From assembly GCA_050291935.1 (NCBI GenBank), contig JBNKKR010000003.1:62001-126000 (forward strand): 64,000 bases of DNA, given 5' to 3'. Shown piece by piece: positions 1-8,522 of this stretch. The translations under genes and the position numbers were made by a program. The DNA is from Desulfocapsa sp050291935 (lineage in GTDB: Bacteria > Desulfobacterota > Desulfobulbia > Desulfobulbales > Desulfocapsaceae). The stretch's first letter is position 1, and each line of letters begins with the position of its first letter. The notes below the pieces were generated by a model, which was given only the letters and a program-made list of their open reading frames with translations, had not been told where the DNA came from and made no database searches.

Positions 1-210
1 ATATCTCAAGCCTCCCAGGGCATTCAGGAGGTAAATGAAAATGTCGCCCACTCTTCATCCGCCACCAAAGAAGTCGCTGAAGACATAATCGAAGTTGGAC
101 AAGCAGCCAATGAAATTAGCGCAAGTAGCGTGCTGGTCAACACAAGTGCTGAAAAGCTAAATGAACTGGCTGAGACATTAACTGCAATGGTGAATCAATT
201 CAAAGTATAG
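1..210 (+). CDS. Methyl-accepting chemotaxis protein, C-terminal end (partial)
   Basis: Frame 1 is open from the left edge to TAG at 208-210, giving the last 69 residues of a protein. The text (ISQASQGIQEVNENV, later ATKEVAEDI) has the heptad coiled-coil character of the distal cytoplasmic signalling bundle of chemoreceptors, and it ends in a short LTAMVNQFKV tail. This part would sit in the cytoplasm and relay to CheW/CheA. The CheA-contact hairpin and the sensor domain lie outside the window, so the ligand cannot be inferred. It is followed by a 173-bp spacer before the next gene on the same strand. Confidence 0.85.
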   Translation: MSQASQGIQEVNENVAHSSSATKEVAEDIIEVGQAANEISASSVLVNTSAEKLNELAETLTAMVNQFKV

Positions 211-383
211 CACCTGGGGGCTACTATGTTTTATGGCATAGGTTGCACCCGTAAAAAAAGGCTGGCAATTGTTTCCACGTTGAATGATCCCAATGAAAAT
301 GGTAGAGAGGAGGAAAGCATCAAATCTCTACCCTTTTCAGGCACCCTCTCTGTACATTATGGACTGCTGGGTGAAAATAATAC

Positions 384-1289
384 GTGACCAAAAAACAAAC
401 ATCTAGCTGGCTATCCTATCTGCTCCTGATATTGACCGTCCTGTTCTGGGCAGGAAACTTTGTGGTCGGGCGGGGCATCCGGGAAGTTATCCCTCCGGTG
501 AGCCTCAACTTCTGGCGCTGGGTGGGTGCTTTTGTGATCCTGTTGCCACTCAGTCTGCCACAGATGAGAAAGCAATCAAAAGAGCTTCGCCGTCACTGGA
601 GGATAGTATTCCTTCTTTCCATACCATCCGTTACCCTGTTCAACACCCTGATTTACTCCGCGCTGCAATCCACTACGACAATTAATACAGTTCTTATAAC
701 TGCCACTATACCGGTGATCATAGCCATACTGGTGTGGATTTTCTTTCATGAAACGCTTGGCTTACGCCAGGCAATCGGTGTTGTTGTTTCTTTTGTCGGG
801 CTTCTTTTTATCCTTTCCCGTGGCGATATACAGGTGATTTTGGGACTTAGCCTGAGCCGAGGTGATCTATGGACCTTGGCAGCCGCCCTTTGCTGGGCCA
901 CCTATTCGGTATTTTTGCGCAAAAAACCGGCCACGTTACACCCGTTAAGTTTTCTTACCGCCATTACCGGATTTGGCCTATTGACGTCACTGCCCTTCTA
1001 CCTGTGGGAACTCTCCCACAGAGGTGGATTTTCTCTTACTGCTAAAAGCGGTGGCGCCCTTCTCTATATCTGTATCTTCCCCTCCGTTCTTGCCTACCTC
1101 TTCTGGAATAAGGGGGTTGCCGAAGTGGGGGCCAACCGGGCTGGAGTGTTTATCCACCTAATGCCCCTTTTTGCCATCCTCCTCGCCTGCATCTTTCTTG
1201 GGGAACAACTTCACCTCTTCCATTTCTTTGGGATGCTGCTTATTTTCGGAGGTATCCTGATGACGACCCTACCGGCTCAATCCTCGTAG
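384..1289 (+). CDS. DMT-superfamily (EamA) inner-membrane transporter
   Basis: The 301-aa protein begins at GTG and shows about ten hydrophobic segments in two similar halves (residues about 10-145 and 160-295), the usual layout and length of EamA/RhaT-type drug/metabolite transporters. The first helix carries the family-typical LTVLFWAGNFVVGRGI, and the second half starts with LWTLAAALCWATYSVFLRK. Such proteins export or import small metabolites such as amino acids, sugars or nucleobases, but substrate cannot be told from sequence. It converges on the RHH gene at 1351-1716 and is probably transcribed alone. Confidence 0.88.
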   Translation: MTKKQTSSWLSYLLLILTVLFWAGNFVVGRGIREVIPPVSLNFWRWVGAFVILLPLSLPQMRKQSKELRRHWRIVFLLSIPSVTLFNTLIYSALQSTTTINTVLITATIPVIIAILVWIFFHETLGLRQAIGVVVSFVGLLFILSRGDIQVILGLSLSRGDLWTLAAALCWATYSVFLRKKPATLHPLSFLTAITGFGLLTSLPFYLWELSHRGGFSLTAKSGGALLYICIFPSVLAYLFWNKGVAEVGANRAGVFIHLMPLFAILLACIFLGEQLHLFHFFGMLLIFGGILMTTLPAQSS

Positions 1290-1350
1290 ACTCGCCTGTT
1301 TCCCACCAGAGCCTATCCATAAAGGCATGACAAGAAATCATTTAATAGCG

Positions 1351-1716
1351 CTACAATACTGATTCGTGTCTCTCATCCCAAACATTAGTAACCTCAATTA
1401 TATTCTCTTTTTTATTTTCACGAAATATATCCGGTTTCGGTCTTGGTAACACATTATCAGTCCCCAGAGAATTAAACCATTCATGGACAGCTTCCTGAGA
1501 AATAAAAACACCTTTATCTAATTTTTTTTCTGCCTCTTCAATAGCTAAATCCAGTGCTTTTTTTCTTCTCTTCTTTTGATCAAAATAGCTTTCCAAAACC
1601 ATACTGGTTAATTGAGAAACTGAGCGTTTAGTAGCTTTCGCTTCTTCTTGCAGTTGTTTTCTTGTGTCAGGTTTAACTCTGATGGAAAGAGGGACAGTTG
1701 TCATAGGCATCTCCAT
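1351..1716 (-). CDS. Orphan ribbon-helix-helix (CopG-type) antitoxin-like regulator
   Basis: The 121-aa protein has an N-terminal ribbon-helix-helix (residues about 5-45: VPLSIRVKPDTRKQLQEEA, then RSVSQLTSMVLESYF) followed by a charged Lys-rich helix and a GVFISQEAVHEWFNSLGT stretch, which is common in CopG-family antitoxins and normally contacts a RelE/ParE-type toxin. No toxin gene follows: the next gene is convergent. It is therefore an orphan antitoxin or a stand-alone regulator. A palindromic TATAAT-containing promoter lies just upstream and fits autoregulation. The start may be either of the first two ATGs. Confidence 0.75.
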   Translation of the reverse strand: MEMPMTTVPLSIRVKPDTRKQLQEEAKATKRSVSQLTSMVLESYFDQKKRRKKALDLAIEEAEKKLDKGVFISQEAVHEWFNSLGTDNVLPRPKPDIFRENKKENIIEVTNVWDERHESVL

Positions 1717-1738
1717 GAAAAAATAGAACGTAACAACA

Positions 1739-1776
1739 TGTATACATTATATGTAAAAGTATACTGAAGTCAAACG
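1739..1776 (-). promoter_or_regulatory. Candidate autoregulated promoter of the RHH gene
   Basis: Read on the minus strand, GTATAC (1764-1759) and GTATAC (1745-1740) form an inverted repeat bracketing a perfect TATAAT (1752-1747), about 30 bp upstream of the start at 1716. A palindrome over the -10 box is the usual arrangement for RHH autorepression. The sites are read directly; binding is inference. Confidence 0.5.
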
Positions 1777-1941
1777 GAATTACAATGGCTGGAAATGTAA
1801 CCACCACACCCAGAGGACATAGTTATGGCTCCCTCGACAGGGTTATTGTCGTAAAGAAAGACACTAAAGGGGCTATTTGATCTCCAATTTATCTATTACC
1901 TTTAAAAAGCAAATAGTAGATAATAGCTCAAAAATGCGCAT

Positions 1942-2595
1942 TTAAGCAGACACATTACTCACTTCCCCTTTATCTCCTGAAGCCGGCTCTGTTTTATCTT
2001 TGGCAATCTGTTTAACAATGTACACTATGTAATACACCATTAAAGCGGTAAAAGCGTAGTTCAGGATCGTTGAAAATAACTGAATGGAATCAAAGCCCTC
2101 AACGCCCATTTTTATAATCATCGATGATTTAACAATAATCACCACAAGTTCCCTCAGGCAAAGAAAGAGGGTAAAGCGGACGAAGTGGTGAAAATGTTTA
2201 GGTGTGCAGAATAAGGCTTTTGATTTTTCCCTTGGAACCCCCCGAGCATGGGAATAATCGATAAATAAATAGAGCCCTATGGGTCGTCTGATGAGAATTG
2301 TTATCACATAAAATGTGGTACAGATACAGCTCATCCAAACGCCATTCCAAAGTTCTTGCAGTGCGGTATGCGACAGCAGGTTCATTAGAAAATTGAGTGA
2401 AATTAACGAGAGAAAAAAGACCCCGGTAACATTCCATTCCTTGTGGAGGATAAAGCTTACAATCGTATAGATAACTGCCGGTAGCATACCAAATAAAATC
2501 GTTAAATAATCTCCCCATAACTCTCTGCAAAAATTCCAGGTAGCCATTGGGATGCCCAGATAAAATATCACATCCATAAGTATTTTTTGTCTCAT
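1942..2595 (-). CDS. Small polytopic membrane protein at the end of the NRPS/PKS operon (VC0807-like)
   Basis: The 217-aa protein has about five to six hydrophobic segments, starting with MDVIFYLGIPMATWNF and ending with a helix near residues 170-195 followed by a charged, acidic tail. The opening (FYLGIP..WNF.R...GDY..ILFG..P) resembles the VC0807-family/septation-protein-A-like membrane proteins, for which no firm function is known. It starts 10 bp after the phosphopantetheinyl transferase gene and is probably the last cistron of the biosynthetic operon. A role in self-protection or transport of the product is possible but is inference from position only. Confidence 0.7.
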   Translation of the reverse strand: MRQKILMDVIFYLGIPMATWNFCRELWGDYLTILFGMLPAVIYTIVSFILHKEWNVTGVFFLSLISLNFLMNLLSHTALQELWNGVWMSCICTTFYVITILIRRPIGLYLFIDYSHARGVPREKSKALFCTPKHFHHFVRFTLFLCLRELVVIIVKSSMIIKMGVEGFDSIQLFSTILNYAFTALMVYYIVYIVKQIAKDKTEPASGDKGEVSNVSA

Positions 2596-2605
2596 AAGGC
2601 ACCTC

Positions 2606-3310
2606 TTAGGTTATTTCAAACAGGTTCCATGCAGTTGGAAAGGCGACACAGACGACATGGTTTCCGTGACACCAACCAACAACTCTTATCATTGGAAGTT
2701 TTTCAAATACAACGGTATGGATACTGCCACTCACCGTTACTGATGCAATGGCATAGAGATCTTGTGGCGCCAAAAAACCCACTCTAAGTGCTTTTCCGGC
2801 CGCTTCCTTTGCCGACCAGAGTAGATGCATTGTCTTTGCAAAATCAAAATGTTCTAAGCTAATACGCCCTTGTTCCCCCTTTGTTATAAATTTCTTCAGG
2901 GCTGGCAGATTGTCTTCTTTTATTTCCTCAACATCGATGCCAAGCGGATGGGTGTTAGAATGGAAAAACAGTGCCGCCGCACAATACTCGGCATGCCCAA
3001 TGGAGATCGTTGCCTGTTTCAGCCTATCACTGTGCAAAAGGGGAAAACCCCACACACCATGAACAATGTTGATAGTATTGGGTGAGAGCTCAGGATGCAC
3101 TACCCGGACTGTCTCCTTGGCGACATATCTTCCGGCTAAAAATTGCGTCCGGCGCGTATCCACCTTAAAACCATGGTAAATAGCTCGCTCCTCCCCGGAT
3201 AAATGGTCCGTACCAAATGCAAGCGGAACGGTGTGTTCAAGAAGCCCCACCTGGACAGATGTATCTTCTCTCTCCCCAGCAAACCGTAGGTTAAAAAATG
3301 AGATTTTCAT
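2606..3310 (-). CDS. 4'-phosphopantetheinyl transferase (Sfp/Gsp type)
   Basis: The enzyme converts apo carrier proteins to the holo form by moving phosphopantetheine from CoA to the carrier serine. Both Sfp signatures are present: HPLGIDVEEI (Mg2+-binding Asp and Glu) and WSAKEAAGKA. An N-terminal half with a TQFLAGRYVAKE motif precedes them, at the usual Sfp size (about 234 aa). It directly follows the terminal NRPS and would activate the four carrier domains encoded upstream. I chose the ATG at 3310, which begins MKISFFNLRF as in the family. An in-frame TTG at 3355 would overlap the NRPS by 20 bp and add 15 non-family residues. Confidence 0.93.
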   Translation of the reverse strand: MKISFFNLRFAGEREDTSVQVGLLEHTVPLAFGTDHLSGEERAIYHGFKVDTRRTQFLAGRYVAKETVRVVHPELSPNTINIVHGVWGFPLLHSDRLKQATISIGHAEYCAAALFFHSNTHPLGIDVEEIKEDNLPALKKFITKGEQGRISLEHFDFAKTMHLLWSAKEAAGKALRVGFLAPQDLYAIASVTVSGSIHTVVFEKLPMIRVVGWCHGNHVVCVAFPTAWNLFEIT

Positions 3311-3335
3311 CAACTCAAAGCTGCCATGAAAAAAC

Positions 3336-6300
3336 TTACTCTCTAAGAGATTCAAGCCAAGACTGAATCACCTCTGCCACTGTTGCCGCATATTTTTTCG
3401 TCATCATTGTTATATGATTTCCAGGCAGCTCCATAATTGTCAGATTGGGACAAAAATCCCCCCAGCCAAGATCTTCTAGTCGGTACTCAGGCTGAGGATT
3501 GTTTGTCTCAAGCATGAGTTTCTCACTTGCTTTTAGCAGCAGAGTTGGGCCACGATAGATTAACGGAGTAAAACCAGCCACAATCTCGTTATGGAGCACC
3601 AGCACATCAAGAAAAATCTTAAAACTCTCCATCGTTACATCTGCAGGCATTAAGCCAAGACGAATAAATTCACCGTGCAACACCTTCAACTCAAGCTTTT
3701 GCTCCGTAGTGGAAGAAAGTTTGATCACTTCGCCGGTAAAGACTTCAATCCTCTCAATATATCTAATCAGTTTTTCTTCATAGGAGCCAAGGGGACGCGC
3801 CCCTGGATGGGGTACCGGTTGATCCACCAGAATCAAAGGCGGATTATTCACGAAACCGGCCAAATGGACGGCCATCTGGTGCGCGATCAAGGCCCCCATT
3901 GACCACCCTGCCAATATCACTTCCGTTTTGTAGGGACGTCCTTGCAAGATATCGGCGTACTCCTCAGCCATTATTGTAATGCTTAGCTGTTCTTTTCGAT
4001 GATGATCTATTGGGATAAACGCCCTTGTTGTACATATCGTTTGCATACTCCTGGCGATGGGATAATAGCTCATTACATTGCCACCGGCAGGATGCGCCCA
4101 CACCATATTTTTTGTTCCATCCTGTTTGACACCTTTTACTTGCCTGTCCATCAGGGTAACCAGGGGAGAATGGTTTTCCTGGGCATCTTTTTCTTCCTTT
4201 CGTATATATGCTGCCATCTCACGTACGGAACCGTACTGAAACAGTATGGCAATGGGGAACTGGGTGTTAAAGATTTTATTCACCTGTGAGATAAGACTGA
4301 TGGCCAACAGGGAATGTCCACCAAGGTCAAAAAACTGTTCATCCACCGAAAGCTCGGAAATCTTGAGAACTGCTTTAAAGAGTGTTGTCAGCTGCAATTC
4401 CACAAGATCCGAAGGGATATTTTTTTGTCCCTTATCTGAACGTAGAGAAGGTGCACGTAAACTATCCCGGTCAATTTTGCCGTTTGCGCTAAGGGGTATC
4501 TTTTCTACAACAACGATTACAGGAAGGAGCGCACGTATGAAATACCGGGCCAAATAGGAGTTCAACTGCCGAGTTTCCACAACATCACAGAGTTCCACAG
4601 CTGCAAGCAGCCTATCCGCCCCACTTCCTTGTGAAGAGAGGAAAACAGCGCAATTGGCCACCGCAGGATGCTTACGTAAAATCACCTCAATCTCTTCAAG
4701 CTCGACGCGAAAGCCGTTTCTTTTTATTTGCCGATCCATACGGCCCAAAAACAGAATCTGTCCCTCTCCATTAAGACAACCCAGATCGCCGGTATGGTAT
4801 ATCTTTTCCGGACTTAAGGACATATCCTCCACGAATTTGGCTCCGGTCAATTCCGGCTTTTGCAGGTACCCGTTTGCGATATTAACACCTGTTAAACAAA
4901 TCTCTCCCCGGCTTCCCTGGGGGATGACATTGCCCTCTTTATCCAATACAAAAACACCGGTATTGGCTATTGGTCTGCCAATCGGTACTGTTTCTCCATC
5001 AAAAGGAAGGGGCACATCATAACTCAAAGAGGAAATCGTCGCTTCCGCCGGGGCATAATGATTCATGATACGTAACTGTGGTGCCACCGACCTGACAGCT
5101 CCAAGCAAATGACTGTCCAGACTATCGCCTGCAAAGAGTAAGAGTTTTTTCGGCAGGATGGCGGACAACTGTTCCTTCAGGGCATGGAGATGGGCAGGGA
5201 CAATTTTTATGGCATCCGCTGGATTTTCCATAAAGAAAGAGGCAAGCAAAGCGGGATCGACCAATGCGTCCGCCGGTGGAAGAAGTAAGGTTTTACCAAA
5301 ACCAAGGGTCAGAAAGATGGCGGTATTGCCAAGATCGGCATCAAGGGCGGAGACATGGGCAAAGGAAGAAAGGGTATCAGATACATCCACCACCTTTTTC
5401 ATGGCGCGACTATAGTTAGTTAGTGCCCGATGGGGAACACAAACGCCTTTTGGCGTTCCACTTGAGCCAGAAGTGTAAACCACATAGGCAAGATCCTCTG
5501 GTTGAACCCTAACAGTTTCAAAACTTCCGTGCAGAGATGAGGTGGAATATATTGACGCAAAGCCCAAACAGTTGACTCCGGCAATATCCGCCTCGCTCAC
5601 AACAATCTTTGCCTGACTCTCTTTACACATATGTTCAAACCTTGCCGGTGGAATCCGTTTGTCTGTAGGTAGATAGGTCGCACCGCACTTCATGCAGGCA
5701 AGGATGGCAATAATATGATTCCTGTTCCTCTCGGTTTGAAGAATAACAATATCGTCCTTCTTCACACCCTTTAAGATAAGCGCTTGGGCCAAGGCCATTG
5801 CCTGCAGGTTAAGCTGTTGATAGCTCATCTTTCCCTGACTATCAACAAGGGCAATTTCCCCGGAAAAACGTTGTACTGACTGTTCAAAAAGTTCTATCCA
5901 GGATATTTCCGCATACTCTTCCTTCTTTGCCATTAGGAAAGAAAGGTGTTCTGGCGGAATATAATCCAGTTGTGTAAAGGCAACTTTTGGCTGGGCAATA
6001 ACCGCTTCAACAAGCAACAAGAAATGTTGCATAAATCGGTGGATCTTCTGCCGACTAAAAAGATTATCTTTATAACTTACTGAAATAGTACGCGTATTCC
6101 CTGCTATTTCAATCCAGAAATTCAGATCAAATTTTGCCGTACAATAGTCAATGGGGAGCAGTGAATGTTCATCTTTTTTGTCCTTTTGTGGAAAATGCTG
6201 GTAGGCAAAATGAATATTATAGAGTGGGTTCTCATGTAATTTTCGCTGCGGATTTATCGCATTAATAATCTCACTAAAGGGTATTTCCTGATTATCCATA

Positions 6301-7385
6301 CACTGTACAATCTTTTCTTTACACCCTTGAACAAGTTGTTCAAAATCGAGTCCCGGATCAATTGTAAAGCGAAGGGGTAAGGAGTTGATGAAAACGCCGT
6401 AGGTGTTGAGGAAAAGAGACTGGTTGCGATTGGCAACCGGGGTACCAATCACCATATCCCGAACCCCGGTATAGCGGGCAATCAACAGCGCGTAGCAGGA
6501 AATATAAAATTGATACGGGGTTAAACCATTTTTCTGGCAATAAATGGATACTTTTTCATGTACTGCAGAAGAGATAGAACAATGCGCAGTTCTCCCCGCA
6601 AAAGAATGTTGCTGGGCTTGAAAATCCCTTGGAAAACGAAGGGGTTCAGGGAAACCGCTCAGTTCTTTCTTCCAAAACCCAAGTTGACTCTTATGGCGGC
6701 TTGATTGAAGCCACTCCTGCTCCCATCGCACATAGTCAACGTATTGAACCCTCTCTTTTTCCTGAAGCGGATCAGTATCATTTGCATAGTAAATGGCTGA
6801 ATCCCTGGCCAAAAGAGAATTTGTCCATCCATCTGAGATCAAATGATGGAGATTAAACAGCAAGACAAAGTCATTTTCCGCTTTTTTTACCAGTTTCACC
6901 CCTAACAGAGGGAGTTTTTCCAATACAAAAATTGTATTCCCGTGGCTCCTCCCGATCTGCTCCACCAGCTCTTTTTTTTCCGCATCAGCATTGATATGGC
7001 TGATATCTTCATACTCAACTGTGAGCTGTAAATCCGGATGCACCTTCTGATAAACCTTTCCCTCCCTTTCATGAAAACTTGTCCTGAAGATCTCATTGTT
7101 CTGAATAATCAGATTTATGACCCGACGTAAACGAAGGGGATCAATATCCCCGGATTGGATGCTAATGGCGATGGGGATATTATACAGACTGGTTTTTGGA
7201 TAGAGCTTTGCCAGGAACCAGATGCGTTCCTGCGCCTTGGAAAGTGGGTACTCCTGCAAACTGTTTCGCTCCATCTTTACCATCTTTTGGCCGGAAGATG
7301 GTTTCTTTTTGGCCATAAGCTTTCGAATCTGCTCGGGCCGCATCTTCTTTAAACGCTGCTGTAACAGGTTATTTGCGATTGTCAT
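3336..7385 (-). CDS. Terminal NRPS module: C-A-PCP-TE
   Basis: This 1349-aa protein would add the last amino acid and release the product. Order: docking-like N-terminus rich in Lys/Arg (1-40), condensation domain with intact HHLISDG (180-186), adenylation domain with A3 YTSGSSGTPKG (637-647), peptidyl carrier with LGGHS (Ser1025), and thioesterase with GWSMG (Ser1162) and a late GNHITMM His. By-eye alignment to GrsA gives a pocket of about D-L-T-K-L-A-H-I-S; the region reads DADLGNTAIF, and A5 is YAPAEAT rather than YGPTEAT. I do not assign a substrate. The start lies 6 bp after the enoyl reductase stop. Likely the final enzyme of the line. Confidence 0.95.
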   Translation of the reverse strand: MTIANNLLQQRLKKMRPEQIRKLMAKKKPSSGQKMVKMERNSLQEYPLSKAQERIWFLAKLYPKTSLYNIPIAISIQSGDIDPLRLRRVINLIIQNNEIFRTSFHEREGKVYQKVHPDLQLTVEYEDISHINADAEKKELVEQIGRSHGNTIFVLEKLPLLGVKLVKKAENDFVLLFNLHHLISDGWTNSLLARDSAIYYANDTDPLQEKERVQYVDYVRWEQEWLQSSRHKSQLGFWKKELSGFPEPLRFPRDFQAQQHSFAGRTAHCSISSAVHEKVSIYCQKNGLTPYQFYISCYALLIARYTGVRDMVIGTPVANRNQSLFLNTYGVFINSLPLRFTIDPGLDFEQLVQGCKEKIVQCMDNQEIPFSEIINAINPQRKLHENPLYNIHFAYQHFPQKDKKDEHSLLPIDYCTAKFDLNFWIEIAGNTRTISVSYKDNLFSRQKIHRFMQHFLLLVEAVIAQPKVAFTQLDYIPPEHLSFLMAKKEEYAEISWIELFEQSVQRFSGEIALVDSQGKMSYQQLNLQAMALAQALILKGVKKDDIVILQTERNRNHIIAILACMKCGATYLPTDKRIPPARFEHMCKESQAKIVVSEADIAGVNCLGFASIYSTSSLHGSFETVRVQPEDLAYVVYTSGSSGTPKGVCVPHRALTNYSRAMKKVVDVSDTLSSFAHVSALDADLGNTAIFLTLGFGKTLLLPPADALVDPALLASFFMENPADAIKIVPAHLHALKEQLSAILPKKLLLFAGDSLDSHLLGAVRSVAPQLRIMNHYAPAEATISSLSYDVPLPFDGETVPIGRPIANTGVFVLDKEGNVIPQGSRGEICLTGVNIANGYLQKPELTGAKFVEDMSLSPEKIYHTGDLGCLNGEGQILFLGRMDRQIKRNGFRVELEEIEVILRKHPAVANCAVFLSSQGSGADRLLAAVELCDVVETRQLNSYLARYFIRALLPVIVVVEKIPLSANGKIDRDSLRAPSLRSDKGQKNIPSDLVELQLTTLFKAVLKISELSVDEQFFDLGGHSLLAISLISQVNKIFNTQFPIAILFQYGSVREMAAYIRKEEKDAQENHSPLVTLMDRQVKGVKQDGTKNMVWAHPAGGNVMSYYPIARSMQTICTTRAFIPIDHHRKEQLSITIMAEEYADILQGRPYKTEVILAGWSMGALIAHQMAVHLAGFVNNPPLILVDQPVPHPGARPLGSYEEKLIRYIERIEVFTGEVIKLSSTTEQKLELKVLHGEFIRLGLMPADVTMESFKIFLDVLVLHNEIVAGFTPLIYRGPTLLLKASEKLMLETNNPQPEYRLEDLGWGDFCPNLTIMELPGNHITMMTKKYAATVAEVIQSWLESLRE

Positions 7386-7391
7386 CGTTAG

Positions 7392-8522
7392 CTACTCTTT
7401 TTCCTCATATTGCAAAACCAGCTTCCCCAGGTGGGTGGCCCTTGAAAAGGTGGACAGTGCCTTTTTCAGCTCATCAGCTGGGAAAACAGTATGTTCAATG
7501 GGGCTTAAATTTCCTTTTTCAAAATGTTCCACCAATTCCTGCAGTGAACTGTTCATAAGCGCAGGATTTTCAAAGAGAAGGGAGATATCCAAAAATTGAA
7601 AGGAGATGCCGCCTATAAAAAGTCCCATGGGCAATAAAAAGTTGTTATTCACATCCTTTTTATCGATATGGATAAAACGACCAAAAGGACGCAATAGTGG
7701 CATACTTGCTGTCATCAACTCCCCCGACAGGGTATTAAGGACCACATCCAGACCTCCACCCTGTGCTTGAATTGCTCTTGAAAAGTCGGTTGATCGTGAA
7801 TCAAAGACCTGTGTAATCCCCATATCCTGAAGATATTGACGTTTATCATCACTCCCGGCGGTTGCATAAATTTCAGCACCCAGCCAACTGGCCACCCGAA
7901 TGGCCGATAATCCGACCCCACCGGTGGCGGTATGGATCAACACCTTTTCTCCAGGTTTAAGATTCGCCAATCGAACAAGACCGATATAGGCCGTCAAAAA
8001 AACGGTGGGAATACAGGCAGCTTCTACAAAAGAGAGATCATTTGGTTTTTTGCACACACACTCGGCAAAGACATTGAAGGTCCGAATAAAATGGCAGTTA
8101 TCCAACACCTGCTGGTTTTCAACATGACCAACATGCAAGGCTATCACCTCATCCCCTGGCCGAAAACCGCTTACTCCGGGGCCAACCTTTTCAACAATTC
8201 CTGCATAATCGGACCCCATATTGGTTGGAACACCGGGTGAGGCCGGATACAGCTTTGAGGCGATCATCACGTCCCTAAAATTAAGCGATGAGGCCACAGC
8301 CCGTATCTGCACACAACCGGGATCGGGATCGAGTACGCTGATCTCTTTCGCGGCAAAATCAAAGGGAGTATCGGAGGTAAAGCGGTAGGCAAAATTGTTC
8401 TTAAAATTTACTGTATCACGGGCAGCGTCAGGTACTTTCTGATCACGCAGACGGGCCAATAACCGGGCCCGTTTTGCAGGCGATAACTGTGCTATTTTTT
8501 TTGAGAGATCAGTCACACTCAC
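7392..8522 (-). CDS. Stand-alone enoyl reductase (PKS-type MDR), probably trans-acting
   Basis: The 376-aa protein matches the ER domain of modular PKSs and quinone-oxidoreductase-like MDR enzymes: GroES-like N-half with SLNFRDVMIASKLYP, NADPH-binding TATGGVGLSAIRVA, and no zinc ligands. It would reduce the enoyl thioester left by KR and DH of the adjacent PKS, which itself has no ER. Unusually, residues 6-28 (LSKKIAQLSPAKRARLLARL) look like the short linker that precedes NRPS C domains, suggesting a docking role or a split from a larger megasynthase. Its GTG start overlaps the PKS stop by 4 bp, implying translational coupling. Confidence 0.85.
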   Translation of the reverse strand: MSVTDLSKKIAQLSPAKRARLLARLRDQKVPDAARDTVNFKNNFAYRFTSDTPFDFAAKEISVLDPDPGCVQIRAVASSLNFRDVMIASKLYPASPGVPTNMGSDYAGIVEKVGPGVSGFRPGDEVIALHVGHVENQQVLDNCHFIRTFNVFAECVCKKPNDLSFVEAACIPTVFLTAYIGLVRLANLKPGEKVLIHTATGGVGLSAIRVASWLGAEIYATAGSDDKRQYLQDMGITQVFDSRSTDFSRAIQAQGGGLDVVLNTLSGELMTASMPLLRPFGRFIHIDKKDVNNNFLLPMGLFIGGISFQFLDISLLFENPALMNSSLQELVEHFEKGNLSPIEHTVFPADELKKALSTFSRATHLGKLVLQYEEKE

